64,000 nucleotides of DNA, from assembly GCF_000238095.2 (NCBI RefSeq), contig NZ_JH815226.1:98850-162849 (forward strand). The letters are read 5' to 3'. Positions 25,920 to 35,265 of the stretch are shown in pieces (the first letter of the stretch is position 1; each line of letters starts with the position of its first letter). Source of the stretch: Peptoanaerobacter stomatis. Its GTDB lineage: Bacteria > Bacillota > Clostridia > Peptostreptococcales > Filifactoraceae. The notes beneath the pieces are model-generated. The model was given only the letters and a program-made list of their open reading frames with translations, made no database searches and was not told the DNA's origin. Both the position numbers and the translations under genes were made by a program.

Positions 25920-27275
25920 TTATGTCAAATATTTCATAAATATTGTAGCAAGTCCTAAAAAGCATCCAAAACCCGCCATATCAGTCATAGTAGTTACAAA
26001 TACTGATGATGCCACAGCAGGATCTATATTAAATTTTTTAAGAGTTATCGGTACAAAAAATCCTCCAATTGCTGATACTAATATGTTAAACAGTAAAGCA
26101 CATGATATTATTACACCAAACGCTATATTTCTCACTCTTATATATGTTATAACACCTATCAAAACACCTATTATAAGTCCGTCCATTATTGCAACACATA
26201 ATTCTTTTTTCAGTACGTCTTTTTCATTTTCGTAATTAAGCTCTCCCATTGCTATACCTCTTATCATTATAGTCAATGTCTGTGTTGCCGCATTGCCTCC
26301 CATACCTGCAACTATTGGCATAAAAGTTGCAAGAGCTACTATTTGAGATATTGTGCCTTCAAAAAAGCCAACTACACTTGATGCGAGCATTGCTGTAAAA
26401 AGATTTATTGTAAGCCACATAGATCTGCTTTTTACAGATGTAAGTATATCTCCGGTAAGTTCTTCTTCTGTATCAAGTCCGGCCATGTGATACATATCTT
26501 CCGTATGTTCTTCCGTTATTACGTTCATAATATCGTCAAACGTTATTATACCTAAGATTTCATTGTTTTTTTCATCAACTACCGGCATGGATGCAAAACC
26601 ATATTTTTCGAACAAAACGGCAACTTCCTCCTGGTCCGTATTTACATCTACACTTATTACGGAAGTTATCATCTCGTCTTTTATCTTAGTATCACTATTG
26701 CAGGTAAGTATCTGTCTTAATTGTACAACTCCCTTTAAAATATTATCATCATCTACCACATATACATAGTATGGCGTTTGATAATCAGGAGCCATTTTTC
26801 TCAGATATGCAATGGTTTCATCCATGGTCATATCTTCTTTTACTGTCAAAAACTCGGTTGCCATTATACCGCCGGCTGTATCTGACGGATACTCCAGCAA
26901 TTCTTTTATTTCATCTTTATCTTCTTCGTCAAGATACTCAAATATATCTTGCTTTTGTTCTTCGTCCGCTTCTTCCAACATATCTACCAATTCATCAGAA
27001 GATATATCGGGGATTACATTATTTTTTCTGTCTTCAGATATCTTATTAATTATATCTAATTTATCTTCTATTTCTGCTTCGTTGATAAGTTCTACTATAT
27101 AATCATCAGGAAGTTTTTCTATTATATTATAAAATTCTTCTTCATAGTTTTCAAGAAACTCCAAAAAGTCTACAGGATGTATCTCTTCAACTATTTCTCG
27201 TATCTTTTCTTTATCTGTTTCTTTAAGCAGAGAGAATATTATTTCTTCAATATTTTTGTTATATATACTTATCAA
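25920..27275 (-). CDS. mgtE: Magnesium transporter MgtE
   Basis: 451 residues. The cytoplasmic N domain (about 1-130) is rich in acidic residues. A CBS pair (about 135-260) follows, then a plug helix and five membrane segments containing the conserved pore sequence GMGGNAATQTLTIMIRG. The cytoplasmic domains bind Mg2+ and close the channel when Mg2+ is high. It lies 32 bp after fmt, so no separate magnesium riboswitch fits between them. Confidence 0.96.
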   Translation of the reverse strand: MISIYNKNIEEIIFSLLKETDKEKIREIVEEIHPVDFLEFLENYEEEFYNIIEKLPDDYIVELINEAEIEDKLDIINKISEDRKNNVIPDISSDELVDMLEEADEEQKQDIFEYLDEEDKDEIKELLEYPSDTAGGIMATEFLTVKEDMTMDETIAYLRKMAPDYQTPYYVYVVDDDNILKGVVQLRQILTCNSDTKIKDEMITSVISVDVNTDQEEVAVLFEKYGFASMPVVDEKNNEILGIITFDDIMNVITEEHTEDMYHMAGLDTEEELTGDILTSVKSRSMWLTINLFTAMLASSVVGFFEGTISQIVALATFMPIVAGMGGNAATQTLTIMIRGIAMGELNYENEKDVLKKELCVAIMDGLIIGVLIGVITYIRVRNIAFGVIISCALLFNILVSAIGGFFVPITLKKFNIDPAVASSVFVTTMTDMAGFGCFLGLATIFMKYLT

Positions 27276-27307
27276 CCCTTTTCACTATAATTTTTTCACA
27301 AAATTTG

Positions 27308-28228
27308 TTATTTAAAAATAACTCCTTTTTCCAACTTATTGCCTCTTAAAAAATCTTCTATCATCATTTTCTTTTTTCCTGCCATCTGCACTTGTAAAAG
27401 AGATATGTCTTTTGTAGCCGTTGTCACAACAAGTTCATTTTCATCACATTTTACTATCATGCCTACTTTATCTGATGACTTGTCTTCTAATTTTTTTGCT
27501 TTGAATATTTTAAAATTTGTATCATTATATATGCTGAAAGAATTTAAACCTCTTATAGTGTTTATTATTTCATCTGCCGATTTTGAATAATCTATATGCC
27601 CCATTTCTTTTGTTATAAGTGTACAATATGTTGCATTTTGATGATTTTGTTGTAATCTTGGCAAATCCATACTCATATTTAACATATTTATAATATTCCC
27701 AAGTGTTTTTTCGCTTAATTTGGCGAGTTTTTCTGTTAAACTTACATAATCGTCATCTAATGATATTTCAAGTTCATCTTTCAGTATTATATCTCCACTG
27801 TCGAGTTCTTCATTCATATACATGGTTGTAATGCCTGTAATATTGTCTCCGTTTAAAAGACAAGTATTTATAGGAGATGCACCTCTATATTTCGGAAGTA
27901 ATGAGGCGTGTACATTTATACAACCATATTTAGGCATATTCAGTATCTCTGTTGGCAATATTTTCCCATAAGCAGTTACTATTATAATATCAGGATTAAT
28001 TTGCCTTATTTTATCTATAGCTTCCTGACTTTTTATGTCTTCCGGTTGATATACCCCTAATCCAAGCTCTAACGCTCTTTTTTTAACCGGTGGCATTTCT
28101 ATTTTCATATTTCTGCCTTGTTTTTTATCTGTTCTGGTTATTACTAAACCTACATCCACACCTTTTGATATAAGTGTATCTAATGAGTTCACCGCAAATT
28201 GCGGCGTACCCATAAAAATAGCTTTCAT
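27308..28228 (-). CDS. fmt: Methionyl-tRNA formyltransferase
   Basis: 306 residues. It formylates initiator Met-tRNA using 10-formyl-tetrahydrofolate. The N-terminal catalytic Rossmann domain starts MKAIFMGTPQFAVNSLD, and the active-site region is INVHASLLPKYRGASPIN (about 106-123), with Asn, His and the later Asp present. The C-terminal OB-like tRNA-binding domain starts near residue 205. It lies 18 bp after def, the usual pairing of formylation with deformylation. Confidence 0.97.
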   Translation of the reverse strand: MKAIFMGTPQFAVNSLDTLISKGVDVGLVITRTDKKQGRNMKIEMPPVKKRALELGLGVYQPEDIKSQEAIDKIRQINPDIIIVTAYGKILPTEILNMPKYGCINVHASLLPKYRGASPINTCLLNGDNITGITTMYMNEELDSGDIILKDELEISLDDDYVSLTEKLAKLSEKTLGNIINMLNMSMDLPRLQQNHQNATYCTLITKEMGHIDYSKSADEIINTIRGLNSFSIYNDTNFKIFKAKKLEDKSSDKVGMIVKCDENELVVTTATKDISLLQVQMAGKKKMMIEDFLRGNKLEKGVIFK

Positions 28229-28246
28229 AGTTTTATCATTCCTTTA

Positions 28247-28744
28247 TTATTCTTGTGTGTTTTCAAGTTTATCTATATATAATATACCATTTAAGTGGTC
28301 AATTTCATGACATATTGCTCTTGCAAAAAAATTTCTCGCTTCAAACTCTACATCTTCAAAATTCTCATTTTTAGCTTTTACTATTATATGTGAAGGTCTT
28401 TTTACTTCTCCGCTTCTCTCCGGAACACTTAAGCATCCCTCCAACCCAACTTGCTCTCCGTCTTGTTTTATAATTTCCGGATTTATGAGTACTATTGCTC
28501 CATCAGGAATATCTTCACCTTTTCCAAGCTGTTCATCATCTTCATCCACATCTCCAACATCCACTACAACCACTCTTTTAAGTACACCTACTTGTGGGGC
28601 GGCAAGACCTACTCCTTCATTAAGATACATTGTTTCTTTCATATCTTCTATGAGATTTATTATGTTTTCATTTAATTCTTCCACCACTCTTGATGTCTTT
28701 CTGAGTATCGGATCGCCTTCTATTCTCAAATTTCTTATCGCCAT
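28247..28744 (-). CDS. def: Peptide deformylase
   Basis: 165 residues. All three metal/active-site motifs are visible: GVGLAAPQVG (about 43-52), EGCLSVP and HEIDHLNG. It removes the N-formyl group from new proteins. An insert of about 10 acidic residues (DVDEDDEQLGKGED) sits between the first two motifs. It is the first gene of the def-fmt-mgtE run. A TATAAT at 28783-28788 (minus strand) is a likely -10 element. Confidence 0.97.
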   Translation of the reverse strand: MAIRNLRIEGDPILRKTSRVVEELNENIINLIEDMKETMYLNEGVGLAAPQVGVLKRVVVVDVGDVDEDDEQLGKGEDIPDGAIVLINPEIIKQDGEQVGLEGCLSVPERSGEVKRPSHIIVKAKNENFEDVEFEARNFFARAICHEIDHLNGILYIDKLENTQE

Positions 28745-29074
28745 TGTATTTCCTTTCTATTAACTTATAGTAATTTAACCTCATTATATAAATAAAAACC
28801 TATTTGCAAATCAGTGTTTTCAAATCTTATTCATCAAAAATAAGATTATTGAATTAAATTTTTTAATGTTTTGCTAAAATAATCTTCAAATTTTACAAAA
28901 CTTTTATATTTATTAATTTTATCATAAATTTTGTATATATTCAAATTTTATAATCAGTTTTTTTGAATATACTCAATACTTATTTTATTTTTGTTAAATT
29001 ATATCTTTTGTGATATAATTACTTATATTTATTTCAAAGATATTCACATTTATACAAAATTTGAAAGGGTTATC
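28745..29074. other. Divergent promoter region between def and the prepilin peptidase gene
   Basis: It contains the -10 TATAAT for def (minus strand, 28783-28788) and, on the plus strand, the promoter at 28991-29019. The remainder is AT-rich with no gene seen. Confidence 0.6.
28991..29019 (+). promoter_or_regulatory. Sigma-A type promoter of the prepilin peptidase gene
   Basis: TTGTTA (28991-28996) and TATAAT (29014-29019) are separated by 17 bases, about 55 bp upstream of the ATG. Confidence 0.7.
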
Positions 29075-29860
29075 ATGGAAATTGAATTTTTAATAGGATT
29101 TTTTGTTTTCCTGTTCGGAGCCACATTCGGAAGTTTTTACAACGTTGTAATATATAGAATTCCTCTTGATATGTCTATTGCCAAAGGGCGTTCCATGTGC
29201 TTTTCCTGCAAACATAATTTAAATGCATTGGATTTATTCCCGCTGTTCAGCTACATATTTCTTAGAGGTAAATGCAGATATTGCGGAGAAAAAATATCTA
29301 TCAGATACTTTTTGGTAGAATTGCTTACCGGCATATTATTCTTAGTTGCTTATATCAAATTTTCCATATCATATGAGTTTGTCCTTATGATAACTTTTTG
29401 GTCTATGCTTGTTATTGTCGGATTTATAGACTTTGATACCATGGCTATATACGATATAGTACTTGTTGTATTTTCTTCGATAATCCTTATTATTTTATTT
29501 TTATATAAAGGTATTGAAATAAAACATAATATATTTGCAGCATTTATCGGCTTTGCAATATATTATACAATATATTTTGTAGCTAAAATAATATATAAAC
29601 AAGAAGTGTTCGGATTTGGCGATGTACTTCTAAATACATCTATAGGTCTCGTACTGGGATATCCGAAAATTATAATTGCATCATTTCTATCGTTTTTTAT
29701 AGGCTTGTTTTTTATAATAATCCTTGCTTTAATTGGAAAAAAAATACAGCTTAAACAAGAAATTCCTTTTGGTCCGTATATGTGCATATCCGCTTTTTTA
29801 ATGAGTCTGTACGGTCAAAATATTATAGATTTTTATATGAGCACTTTTATAAATTTTTAA
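29075..29860 (+). CDS. Prepilin peptidase (A24 family)
   Basis: 261 residues with several membrane helices. The N-terminal methylase-like part has FGSFYNVVIYRIP and two CxxC pairs (CFSC and CRYC) around a conserved loop. The aspartyl protease site shows FIDFDTM, and the GFGDVLL motif carries the second Asp. It cleaves type IV prepilins or pseudopilins. ATG 29075, with AAAGGG upstream, is preferred over a reading from 28991 that starts inside the promoter. No pilin or secretion ATPase gene is present nearby, so its substrates are encoded elsewhere. Confidence 0.93.
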   Translation: MEIEFLIGFFVFLFGATFGSFYNVVIYRIPLDMSIAKGRSMCFSCKHNLNALDLFPLFSYIFLRGKCRYCGEKISIRYFLVELLTGILFLVAYIKFSISYEFVLMITFWSMLVIVGFIDFDTMAIYDIVLVVFSSIILIILFLYKGIEIKHNIFAAFIGFAIYYTIYFVAKIIYKQEVFGFGDVLLNTSIGLVLGYPKIIIASFLSFFIGLFFIIILALIGKKIQLKQEIPFGPYMCISAFLMSLYGQNIIDFYMSTFINF

Positions 29861-29972
29861 TTTGTATTTTACTATTTAAAATGACATATAGTAATAAATG
29901 TGATTGATTACAAACAGCACTGTTTTACATTTTTATTTGAAATAGGCAATTACAAAATTTAGGAGAATAAAT

Positions 29973-30653
29973 TTGATAGTTTTTAATGATGTTTCTAAAA
30001 TTTATGATAAAAAAAAGAGTTATGCTCTAAAAAATATTAATATTACCATAGATGACAGTGAATTTGTATTTTTGATAGGTTCATCAGGTGCAGGTAAATC
30101 AACACTTATAAAATTATTACAAAGTGAAATTACGCCAACGTCGGGAAACTTAACTGTAAACGGAATAAATACGTCCACTTTATCAGGCAGAACTTTACCA
30201 AAATATCGCAGAAAAATAGGTATGATATTTCAAGATTTTAGGCTGTTAAACAACAAGACAGTATATGAAAATATAGCTTTTGCAATGGAGATATTGGGCA
30301 GTCCTTCTAAAGTTATAAAAAAAGATGTTAAACAAGTTTTAGAATTGGTTGGCTTGGAAAATAAAGAAAAGTCCTATCCTAACGAACTGTCAGGCGGAGA
30401 ACAGCAAAGAATAAGCATTGCAAGAGCCATAATAAACAGACCGTCTCTGCTTATAGCGGACGAACCGACAGGCAATTTGGACGCAAAAAACTCCATGCAA
30501 ATAATAAATCTGCTTGATGCCATAAATTCTCATGGTACTACTGTAATTGTAGCTACCCACGACAAAGAAATAGTAAATAAAATGAAAAAAAGAGTAATAA
30601 AAATAGAAAACGGAGAAATATTAAGTGATATACAAAAGGGGCAATATATATGA
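29973..30653 (+). CDS. ftsE: Cell division ATP-binding protein FtsE
   Basis: 226 residues. Walker A GSSGAGKS is at 36-43, Q-loop IFQDFRLL near 85-92, signature LSGGEQQ at 139-145 and Walker B LLIADEPTGNLD at 159-170. FtsE powers FtsX to activate peptidoglycan hydrolases at the septum. The start is a TTG with AGGAG about 8 bases upstream. The stop overlaps the ftsX start by 4 bp. Confidence 0.96.
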   Translation: MIVFNDVSKIYDKKKSYALKNINITIDDSEFVFLIGSSGAGKSTLIKLLQSEITPTSGNLTVNGINTSTLSGRTLPKYRRKIGMIFQDFRLLNNKTVYENIAFAMEILGSPSKVIKKDVKQVLELVGLENKEKSYPNELSGGEQQRISIARAIINRPSLLIADEPTGNLDAKNSMQIINLLDAINSHGTTVIVATHDKEIVNKMKKRVIKIENGEILSDIQKGQYI

Positions 30654-31531
30654 ATAAATTGTTTTTTTATATAAAAGAGGCATTTAAGAGTATATTTCGC
30701 AGCAAAAACACATCATTTGCAACTGTATTTTCTATGACAATCACTCTTTTTATCTTAGGTATAGTATTGTTTATCGTCTTAAATATAAACCATTTTGTAA
30801 TTACAACAAGGCAGGATTTCAGTGGCATACAGATTTTTTTAAAAAACGATGTGGATAAAGATGGAATAGAAGAATTTAGAGATTTTTTAGAGCATAACAG
30901 AAATTTTTCAGACATACAGTTTGTATCTAAAGAAGAAACAATGAAAAAATTCATACAAAACATGGAAAATGACTCTAATTTATTTGATGATATAAATAAT
31001 CCTTGTGAGAATTCGTTCATAGTTCATATAAACGATACACAAATTTTTTCAAAATTAGTTGAAGAGCTAAAAACAAACTCACAAGTATCAAGTATTTCAT
31101 ACTATGCAGATACGCTAAACATACTCATAAAAATATCCAAAATAATAAGTATAGTAAGTATAGCAATAATTTTTATACTATTTATGCTTTCACTTCTAAT
31201 AATTGAAAATATGATAAAAGTTACTATATTTTCAAGAATGCGAGAAATAAATATAATGAAAACTATAGGAGCTACAAACTGGTTTATAAGGTGGCCGTTT
31301 ATAATTGAAGGTGCAATACTCGGTTTTATAGGTTCATTAGTCTCTTTCAGTCTGCTTAACTTTATATATGTTGAATTATATATGAATTTATCAAATTCAA
31401 ATATATTTTTACAATATATGATTGATAAAGATATCATGTCACATCTTATATTTTCACTATTTTTGTGCGCAGGAATCGGAATTGGTATATTAGGCTCCAT
31501 AACTTCACTTAGAAAATATTTAAAGGTTTAA
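30650..31531 (+). CDS. ftsX: Cell division protein FtsX
   Basis: 293 residues. One membrane helix (about 22-45) is followed by an extracellular domain (about 50-165) with GIQIFLKNDVDKDGIEEF, the part that contacts the partner hydrolase. Three more C-terminal helices contain MREINIMKTIGATNWFIRWP, the FtsX/MacB-type motif. It overlaps ftsE by 4 bp and is followed 4 bp later by an M23 hydrolase gene, forming a complete FtsEX-hydrolase operon. Confidence 0.96.
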   Translation: MNKLFFYIKEAFKSIFRSKNTSFATVFSMTITLFILGIVLFIVLNINHFVITTRQDFSGIQIFLKNDVDKDGIEEFRDFLEHNRNFSDIQFVSKEETMKKFIQNMENDSNLFDDINNPCENSFIVHINDTQIFSKLVEELKTNSQVSSISYYADTLNILIKISKIISIVSIAIIFILFMLSLLIIENMIKVTIFSRMREINIMKTIGATNWFIRWPFIIEGAILGFIGSLVSFSLLNFIYVELYMNLSNSNIFLQYMIDKDIMSHLIFSLFLCAGIGIGILGSITSLRKYLKV

Positions 31532-31535
31532 AATT

Positions 31536-32657
31536 ATGAATAAAAAAATTATAATTACTCTGTTTTTTATATTTACAATATTCAGCTTAGTGGTATATGC
31601 TGATAAAACTCAAGAATTAAATAATATAAACCGTCAAATAGATGATATAAGAGTTCAAATAGGAGATAAAAAAGAAAAACTCAGTACTCTAAACGAAGAA
31701 ATATTGAAAATAGACGCTCAAATAACTGTTCTGGAAAGTAAAATACAGAATTTAGAAAAACAAATAAATGAAGTACAAAGCAAAATAAATGTAAATATAG
31801 AAAAAATTGCCCAAAAGGAAAAAGAAATTAATTCTCTTACAACAGCACTTGAAAACAGAATAAGAGTGATGAGCAAAATAAATAATCTTGATTATATACA
31901 GATAATATTTTCTTCAAAAAACTTGGGAGATGCACTGTCCAATTATACAATAATAAAAAAAATAATTCAGCAGGATAAAGATAATTTAAAAAAATTGGAA
32001 ACTGCAAAACTCGAACTGAACAATATAAATAAAGAACTAACAAATATGAAGTTATCACTGACAAATTTACAAAATTCCTATAATAAAGAAAATGACCAAT
32101 TAAAACTTGCAAAAGCTAATCAAGAATCCAATATGGCAAAACTGCAAAGCGATATAACATCATTAGCACAAATTGCACAACTAAAAATGCAAGAGGCACA
32201 ACAGATAACTCAAGAATTAAAACAACTTACAGCATCAAATCAAAACAGCTATAAAGGAACATATTCAGGAGGAAAATTTGCTTTTCCTGTATCAGGAGGT
32301 GTGCTTACATCTTACTTTGGATACAGAAATCACCCTATATTAAATAGAAAAATATTGCACACAGGTATAGATATAGGAGGTAGCATGGGTACACCTATAA
32401 TATCGGCTGACAACGGTAAAGTTATATATGCAGGTCCAAAATCCACATACGGCAATACTGTAATGATAGATCATGGTTCAGGAGTAGTAACACTATATGC
32501 ACACTGCTCATCAATAGACGTATCTGTAGGTCAAACTGTATCAAAAGGACAAGTTATAGCAAAAGTCGGAACAAGCGGTCGTTCAACAGGTCCTCATTTG
32601 CATTTTGAAGTTAGAATAAACGGAGAATTTACAGATCCTCTGCCATATGTAAGATAA
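31536..32657 (+). CDS. EnvC/PcsB-like M23 murein hydrolase or activator
   Basis: 373 residues. The signal peptide runs to about residue 22 (VVYADK), followed by a long coiled coil (about 23-225) with heptad patterns. The LytM/M23 domain (about 245-373) keeps the zinc ligands: HTGIDIGGSMGTP gives the first His and Asp, and LYAHCSS and GPHLHFEVRINGEF the catalytic and third His. Because these residues are intact, it is probably an active endopeptidase rather than a degenerate activator. Its place directly after ftsX points to control by FtsEX through the coiled coil. Confidence 0.92.
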   Translation: MNKKIIITLFFIFTIFSLVVYADKTQELNNINRQIDDIRVQIGDKKEKLSTLNEEILKIDAQITVLESKIQNLEKQINEVQSKINVNIEKIAQKEKEINSLTTALENRIRVMSKINNLDYIQIIFSSKNLGDALSNYTIIKKIIQQDKDNLKKLETAKLELNNINKELTNMKLSLTNLQNSYNKENDQLKLAKANQESNMAKLQSDITSLAQIAQLKMQEAQQITQELKQLTASNQNSYKGTYSGGKFAFPVSGGVLTSYFGYRNHPILNRKILHTGIDIGGSMGTPIISADNGKVIYAGPKSTYGNTVMIDHGSGVVTLYAHCSSIDVSVGQTVSKGQVIAKVGTSGRSTGPHLHFEVRINGEFTDPLPYVR

Positions 32658-32668
32658 TTATCACCCTT

Positions 32669-32863
32669 TTATACTATTTTCTAATAAAATTATGGATAAC
32701 TTATATAATTATATATAGATGTTTTTTAAAATATAATGCTCAAATATATTTTGCTTGAAATGCTTTTTATAAATATCTTCAAAACAGATATTTATAAAAA
32801 CTTTAGCAATTCTACTCGCAAAACAATTTGAGCATATTTTAATTTAAATAAGATTTAGTATTA
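32669..32863 (+). repeat. Dispersed intergenic repeat, family B, copy 2 (longest)
   Basis: It fills the whole gap between the convergent M23 and NAGPA genes. The ends TTATACTATT and AGATTTAGTATT face each other as imperfect inverted repeats. Inside are a paired AATGCTCAAA / TTTGAGCATATT and a long hairpin with arms TTTTTATAAATATC and GATATTTATAAAAA. The same hairpin occurs in copy 3 near nrdD. Confidence 0.65.
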
Positions 32864-32871
32864 TTTTTCAA

Positions 32872-34866
32872 TTAATTAAACATAGATTTGTAGTTATATA
32901 TAAGATTTCCATTTATATCCTCATACATCTGAAGATATTTTACATTTTTAAGGTCATTGTAGTTTTGATTTTTCAAATCTACAATTGAAATATAGCTCAC
33001 ATTTCCTCTTTTATAAGCATCATTTGTATTTGATTTATATATAACATAAATATTTTTTTGTTTTGCAACGCTCTCAACTAATTTATCAAACATATTTTGT
33101 TCAAAAGAATTGAAAAGCTTGCTTTGACCTTGCATAGCTATTATTATATTTTTATATTCTGAATTTAATGCTGTTTTTAAATTATTCAGTTGACTTTCAT
33201 TTTTATAAAGTCCTACAGTATTGTTAAGGAATACCACCTGTGTATTTTCAAATATCTTATTTGGAACAGAGGAATTTATATTTTGTGAATTCCCTCTTAA
33301 ATTACTTGTAAAATACACATCATTATTACCTATAACCAAATTGTTTACGGCATCTTCAGAATTTATTAACATTTTTGATTTTATAACTTGTGATATTAAA
33401 TCATTTCCGTCATCCATATTTGAATATACATTGAATTTTTTTATTTCAGAAGTATTTTGCTTATATTTATCATCATTAGAGTGTGAATCTAAAACCTCCA
33501 CTTCAGATATTCCTGTAACTCCTTGCACTGTAGCATTTATAGTACCTTTTCCGGAAGTTGTAGGAGTTATGGCTCTATCTTTTATTTGGCTGTTGAATCC
33601 GCTTGTAGTAAGAGTAAAAGATGGTGTATTATACTTTGTAATTTTTGAGCCGTTATTGTCCTGTGCAGATGCTATTACTTCTACATTATCTCCTGTATAA
33701 ATTATTTCTTTTAAAGGTACTATATTCACTTTTGCAACATTTCCTGTCTGTTTTTCATTTTTTATTGCAATTGCATTTATTACCTTTCTTTCGCTATAAA
33801 GATAATTTTGTGCTTTTCCATCCGCATATAACTCGGTAGAACCTCCACCGTCAAATATCATAGCATCTACTATGCCTATTGAATAAAAATAATTTTGAAC
33901 ATCTTTTTCGTCCAAGCCTAGAGTAGATTGTGTTCTTCCATCATTTGTAAAAACTATGAGTTTATTATTTTTTGTTATACCTATGGCTGTTCTTTGCGCT
34001 TTCCCGGGAATTGATGATGTTATGGGTGTCTTTTGTCCATTTTTTATAAGTACACTTCCTCCACCTATGATTGTCTTTATATCAGGTCTGTTTTGCAATA
34101 TATCCAAAGTTAATTCCAGTTGGTCTCCTACATGATAATTATTTTTCAGCTCGCTTCCGTCAACATTGAATGACATTATAGCGAAGCCTCCATATGGAAT
34201 TTGAACAGCATCTTTACCTTCCCTGATTTCCTTTACAATATTATCACTTCCGACTATAACCTCAACTCTGTTAGGGTTTGAAGTGTTTTTTCCAAATGTT
34301 GTATAAGCATAGTCTGATGTACGTACTGTTATTCCTCTATAAGAATTACTTATAACTTTATTCATTGTAGGTGCTGTATAATCTTTGTTAGTAGTTATAT
34401 TTTTTATAATAATATTCGGATTCAGATATTCAAATGTAACTTTATTGTTGTCTGTTATAACCATACTTGCATATTTCCCACTGCTTTCAGCAGGAGAAGA
34501 TAAAACTTTGTGATTTTTTACCATAGCTCCTATTGATGAAGTAGGTGTCTGCAGCAGGAAAAAATCCGTATTTGCTGCAGCTACAATATTAGGTGTACTG
34601 TCTACAACTTGTTTTATGCTTATTGTTTTAAACAGACCTTGAGTGTTGAACAATATATCCATACTGTTGTTAGGATCGTTTAAGTCAGCCTCTATAATAT
34701 TAAACTCATTTGTTCCATACCCATAATTTTCTACAACCTTTTTAAGATTTATAGATGACGATAACGGTATTGTGTACACTGTCTGATCCATGATTTGAGC
34801 ATTTGATATACTTGCCCCGCCAATTAATGATAATGTAAGGCTGAGCAATATTAATTTCTTTTTCAT
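32872..34866 (-). CDS. Secreted NAGPA-domain (phosphodiester glycosidase) protein
   Basis: 664 residues. The signal peptide ends at about residue 23 (SNAQ). The NAGPA domain (about 70-370) shows VAAANTDFF, the RTAIGITKNNKLIVFTNDGR block and the active-site-like IVDAMIFDGGGSTELYADG. A short Ig-like region (about 375-460) follows. The last ~180 residues are of unrecognised type; in some clostridia a metallophosphoesterase sits here, but no metal motifs are visible. NAGPA proteins hydrolyse sugar-phosphodiester bonds, so wall polymers are plausible substrates. Confidence 0.8.
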   Translation of the reverse strand: MKKKLILLSLTLSLIGGASISNAQIMDQTVYTIPLSSSINLKKVVENYGYGTNEFNIIEADLNDPNNSMDILFNTQGLFKTISIKQVVDSTPNIVAAANTDFFLLQTPTSSIGAMVKNHKVLSSPAESSGKYASMVITDNNKVTFEYLNPNIIIKNITTNKDYTAPTMNKVISNSYRGITVRTSDYAYTTFGKNTSNPNRVEVIVGSDNIVKEIREGKDAVQIPYGGFAIMSFNVDGSELKNNYHVGDQLELTLDILQNRPDIKTIIGGGSVLIKNGQKTPITSSIPGKAQRTAIGITKNNKLIVFTNDGRTQSTLGLDEKDVQNYFYSIGIVDAMIFDGGGSTELYADGKAQNYLYSERKVINAIAIKNEKQTGNVAKVNIVPLKEIIYTGDNVEVIASAQDNNGSKITKYNTPSFTLTTSGFNSQIKDRAITPTTSGKGTINATVQGVTGISEVEVLDSHSNDDKYKQNTSEIKKFNVYSNMDDGNDLISQVIKSKMLINSEDAVNNLVIGNNDVYFTSNLRGNSQNINSSVPNKIFENTQVVFLNNTVGLYKNESQLNNLKTALNSEYKNIIIAMQGQSKLFNSFEQNMFDKLVESVAKQKNIYVIYKSNTNDAYKRGNVSYISIVDLKNQNYNDLKNVKYLQMYEDINGNLIYNYKSMFN

Positions 34867-35265
34867 TTAATCTATCTCCATTTTTTATTTTTTACAACTA
34901 TAAAATTAAATTCACCTCTTATATCATATATAATTGAATATAAATATTTTTTTAATACATTTGAGGATATCTTAGTTAAAATGGTCTTTGGTGTTAATAA
35001 AAATTTTTATAAAATCTCTATTTTATATTAAAGTTAATCATATAATTGCAAAAAATATTTTTAATTTATATTTTTTATAATAATTGTATAATAACGAAAA
35101 ACATTATATTTAATACCAAAAATATATATGTATAATCATTTTTAAAGCATGTGAATATTATACAGCTTTAAAATAAATTTTATTTTAAATTTTATTTAAT
35201 TTTTTGTGACAAAAAAATCTCTTTAATATAAATAATATCAAAGAGATTTTTCGATTTATCATATT
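34867..35265. other. Gene-free interval between metK and the NAGPA gene
   Basis: It holds the metK terminator (35213-35251). The remaining ~340 bp are very AT-rich, and I see no gene or clear element in them. Confidence 0.6.
35213..35251 (-). terminator. metK terminator
   Basis: A perfect hairpin with arms AAAAATCTCTTT and AAAGAGATTTTT and a 15-nt loop, 15 bp beyond the metK stop. Confidence 0.85.
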
